This document shows, in pieces, positions 33,172 through 33,271 of a stretch of DNA of 33,271 bases. The DNA is from Patescibacteria group bacterium. Lineage in GTDB: Bacteria > Patescibacteriota > Patescibacteriia > UBA9934 > GWF2-40-263. The translations under genes were made by a program, and so were the position numbers. Where the stretch lies: positions 1-33,271 of the forward strand of contig SCSL01000037.1 in the NCBI GenBank assembly GCA_004298405.1, written 5' to 3'. Each line of letters begins with the position of its first letter. Position 1 is the first letter of the stretch. The notes beneath the pieces were generated by a model. The model was not told the origin of the DNA. It worked only from the letters and a program-made list of their open reading frames with translations, and did no database searches.

Positions 33172-33271
33172 CTATACACATTGTTCAACAATCCATTGGT
33201 AGCCAACGAGCCTCTGTAATGCGTCAGAATCGTTGATGAGCTCTTGGATGGTACGTTCTATCACCTCGTTT
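33172..33271 (-). CDS. 3' end of a CDS running off the right edge
   Basis: Open frame ...NEVIERTIQELINDSDALQRLVGYQWIVEQCV* ending at 33172. Confidence 0.5.
   Translation of the reverse strand, partial: NEVIERTIQELINDSDALQRLVGYQWIVEQCV

Larger units (their letters stand above)
30204..33271. mobile_element. left part of an integrative element inserted next to tRNA-Gly
   Basis: Integrase next to tRNA 3' end, excisionase-like HTH, replication-like winged-helix ORFs, all minus strand, visibly AT-richer; right end outside the window. Confidence 0.75.

Overview
The 33 kb bacterial window has a gene complement that suggests a Candidate Phyla Radiation/Patescibacteria-type genome; this is inference. 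Left to right: a 5'-truncated glmS; a 3D-domain cell-wall protein behind a structured leader; tRNA-Cys; a host-attachment/baeRF-like protein; a VIT1/CCC1-like transporter; a YHS-like mini-protein; a compact Fe-S operon (cysteine desulfurase, IscU-like scaffold with degenerate BFD tail, ferredoxin, FAD reductase); a GC-rich trio of membrane/secreted proteins of unknown function; five tandem VirB2/TrbC-like 'T4SS pilin' paralogs coupled to an orphan sugar-type solute-binding lipoprotein and galU; an MgtE membrane domain; tRNA-Ser; O-antigen-ligase-like and flippase genes; SpoIID and DacA-type cell-wall enzymes; a half-size MFS protein; a PH-domain protein; ruvB; tRNA-Leu with an adjacent HNH cassette; an AlkD-like protein; an acyl-ACP-desaturase-like protein; polX; and tRNA-Gly followed by an integrase-bearing mobile element running off the right edge. 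The most unusual signal is a dispersed two-arm palindromic element (arm X GGGRCT-AGYCCC, arm Y GCCRCT-AGYGGC, joined by GTC/GAC and CTTNTNA/TNAGAAG stems). It has about 7 copies, compensatory changes in its stems and two circularly permuted layouts. A tandem pair lies in frame inside the O-antigen-ligase-like gene, where it is translated, and another copy supplies the stop codon of the flippase gene. Other candidates are the pilin array, the HNH cassette flanked by a partial tRNA-Leu duplication, and two structured mRNA leaders.
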